Source of the DNA: Lewinellaceae bacterium SD302
GTDB lineage: Bacteria; Bacteroidota; Bacteroidia; Chitinophagales; Saprospiraceae
Direction of reading: 5' to 3'
Assembly (NCBI GenBank): GCA_002591745.1
Contig: PDLQ01000004.1
Location: forward strand, 1 to 64,000
DNA: 64,000 nucleotides
The translations under genes and the position numbers were made by a program. Below are positions 63,809 to 64,000 of this stretch, piece by piece. Within the stretch, counting starts at the first letter, position 1. Each line of letters opens with the position of its first letter. Below the pieces are notes generated by a model. It ran no database searches and was not told the DNA's origin. It saw only the letters and a program-made list of their open reading frames with translations.

Positions 63809-64000
63809 CTAAACCAACGTTTCGGCTTTCCTGCTTTCGATCTGAGCACGCACCGCGTTCGCTTTTTCCTCCGTCAGGTCGTAGGACCACATGATTAAAA
63901 TGGCGGCAATGGTGCCGGACATGGGGAAGAAGCAGAAGAAAGCGTGGAGGCCGTCAACCGCTCCTTGTTGCTCCGTAGTAGCGAGGGCGGAATCGAAGCC
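63809..64000 (-). CDS. MFS transporter, GPH-like, C-terminal fragment
   Basis: An open frame running in from the right window edge codes for the last 63 residues of a membrane protein and stops at TAG (63809-63811). It reads GFDSALATTEQQGAVDGLHAF, one membrane helix (FPMSGTIAAILIMWSYDL) and LTEEKANAVRAQIESRK. The LTEEKA.. tail after the last helix is typical of glycoside-pentoside-hexuronide:cation symporters. The gene continues beyond the window, so only the family guess is possible. Confidence 0.7.
   Translation of the reverse strand, partial: GFDSALATTEQQGAVDGLHAFFCFFPMSGTIAAILIMWSYDLTEEKANAVRAQIESRKAETLV

Overview
The window looks like chromosome of a Bacteroidota bacterium, most likely a Saprospiria/Lewinella-type marine gliding heterotroph (inference). 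The evidence is a type IX secretion substrate with a gliding-associated C-terminal domain, a PorP/SprF protein, GldC, SusC/OMP_b-brl_3-type TonB receptors, many lipoproteins with N-terminal lipoboxes, a DUF3467 protein, a Bacteroidota-type FabI, and promoters of the TTTG / TAnnTTTG kind often only a few bases before the start codon. No tRNA, rRNA, CRISPR array, phage module or complete insertion sequence was seen.

Layout. 0-7 kb: LuxE-like ligase, lipoprotein, Ate1-like transferase, a 43-residue membrane peptide, FabI, a porin and a lipoprotein. 7-11.7 kb: TonB-dependent receptor and a LytS/LytTR two-component pair. 11.8-22.2 kb (minus strand): a 1960-residue cohesin-like T9SS substrate with its PorP/SprF partner, then an operon of a secreted caspase, a small membrane protein and a small secreted protein. 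22.3-32.3 kb: CotH kinase-like protein, YheT-type hydrolase, TSUP exporter, ECF sigma/RskA-type anti-sigma pair, dicarboxylate symporter, Dabb and DUF2911 lipoproteins, and an Fpg-family glycosylase without zinc cysteines. 32.7-37 kb: a four-gene operon (LVIVD propeller lipoprotein, outer-membrane barrel, ECF sigma factor, and a protein fusing a cytoplasmic head, one membrane helix and an outer-membrane barrel). 37-51.6 kb: mostly metabolic and housekeeping genes, including an SDR, topA, ribH, a nuclease translationally coupled to a HerA-like ATPase, and ctlX. 51.7-64 kb: a ThuA-glucose/sorbosone dehydrogenase-cytochrome c fusion, smc, gldC, a GMC oxidoreductase with its small subunit and a DoxX-like protein, and flavodoxin-type and transporter genes.

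The most striking signal is not a gene. The 10-mer CAAAGTAGCA (complement TGCTACTTTG) occurs 22 times exactly and twice with one mismatch, where about 0.1 would be expected by chance. It lies on both strands, inside conserved coding sequence as well as in spacers, within a longer consensus TTGRCT(N1-2)CAAAGTAGCA. In spacers it often forms inverted pairs bracketing palindromic DNA. This distribution resembles DNA uptake sequences of Pasteurellaceae and Neisseria, and I know of no description of one for this group. The spacers also hold a second repeat layer: a 155-bp MITE in two inverted copies with TAA target duplications, an 89-bp inverted repeat pair, a 125-bp element with terminal inverted repeats, AGTCNNN heptad repeats, and several hairpin families.
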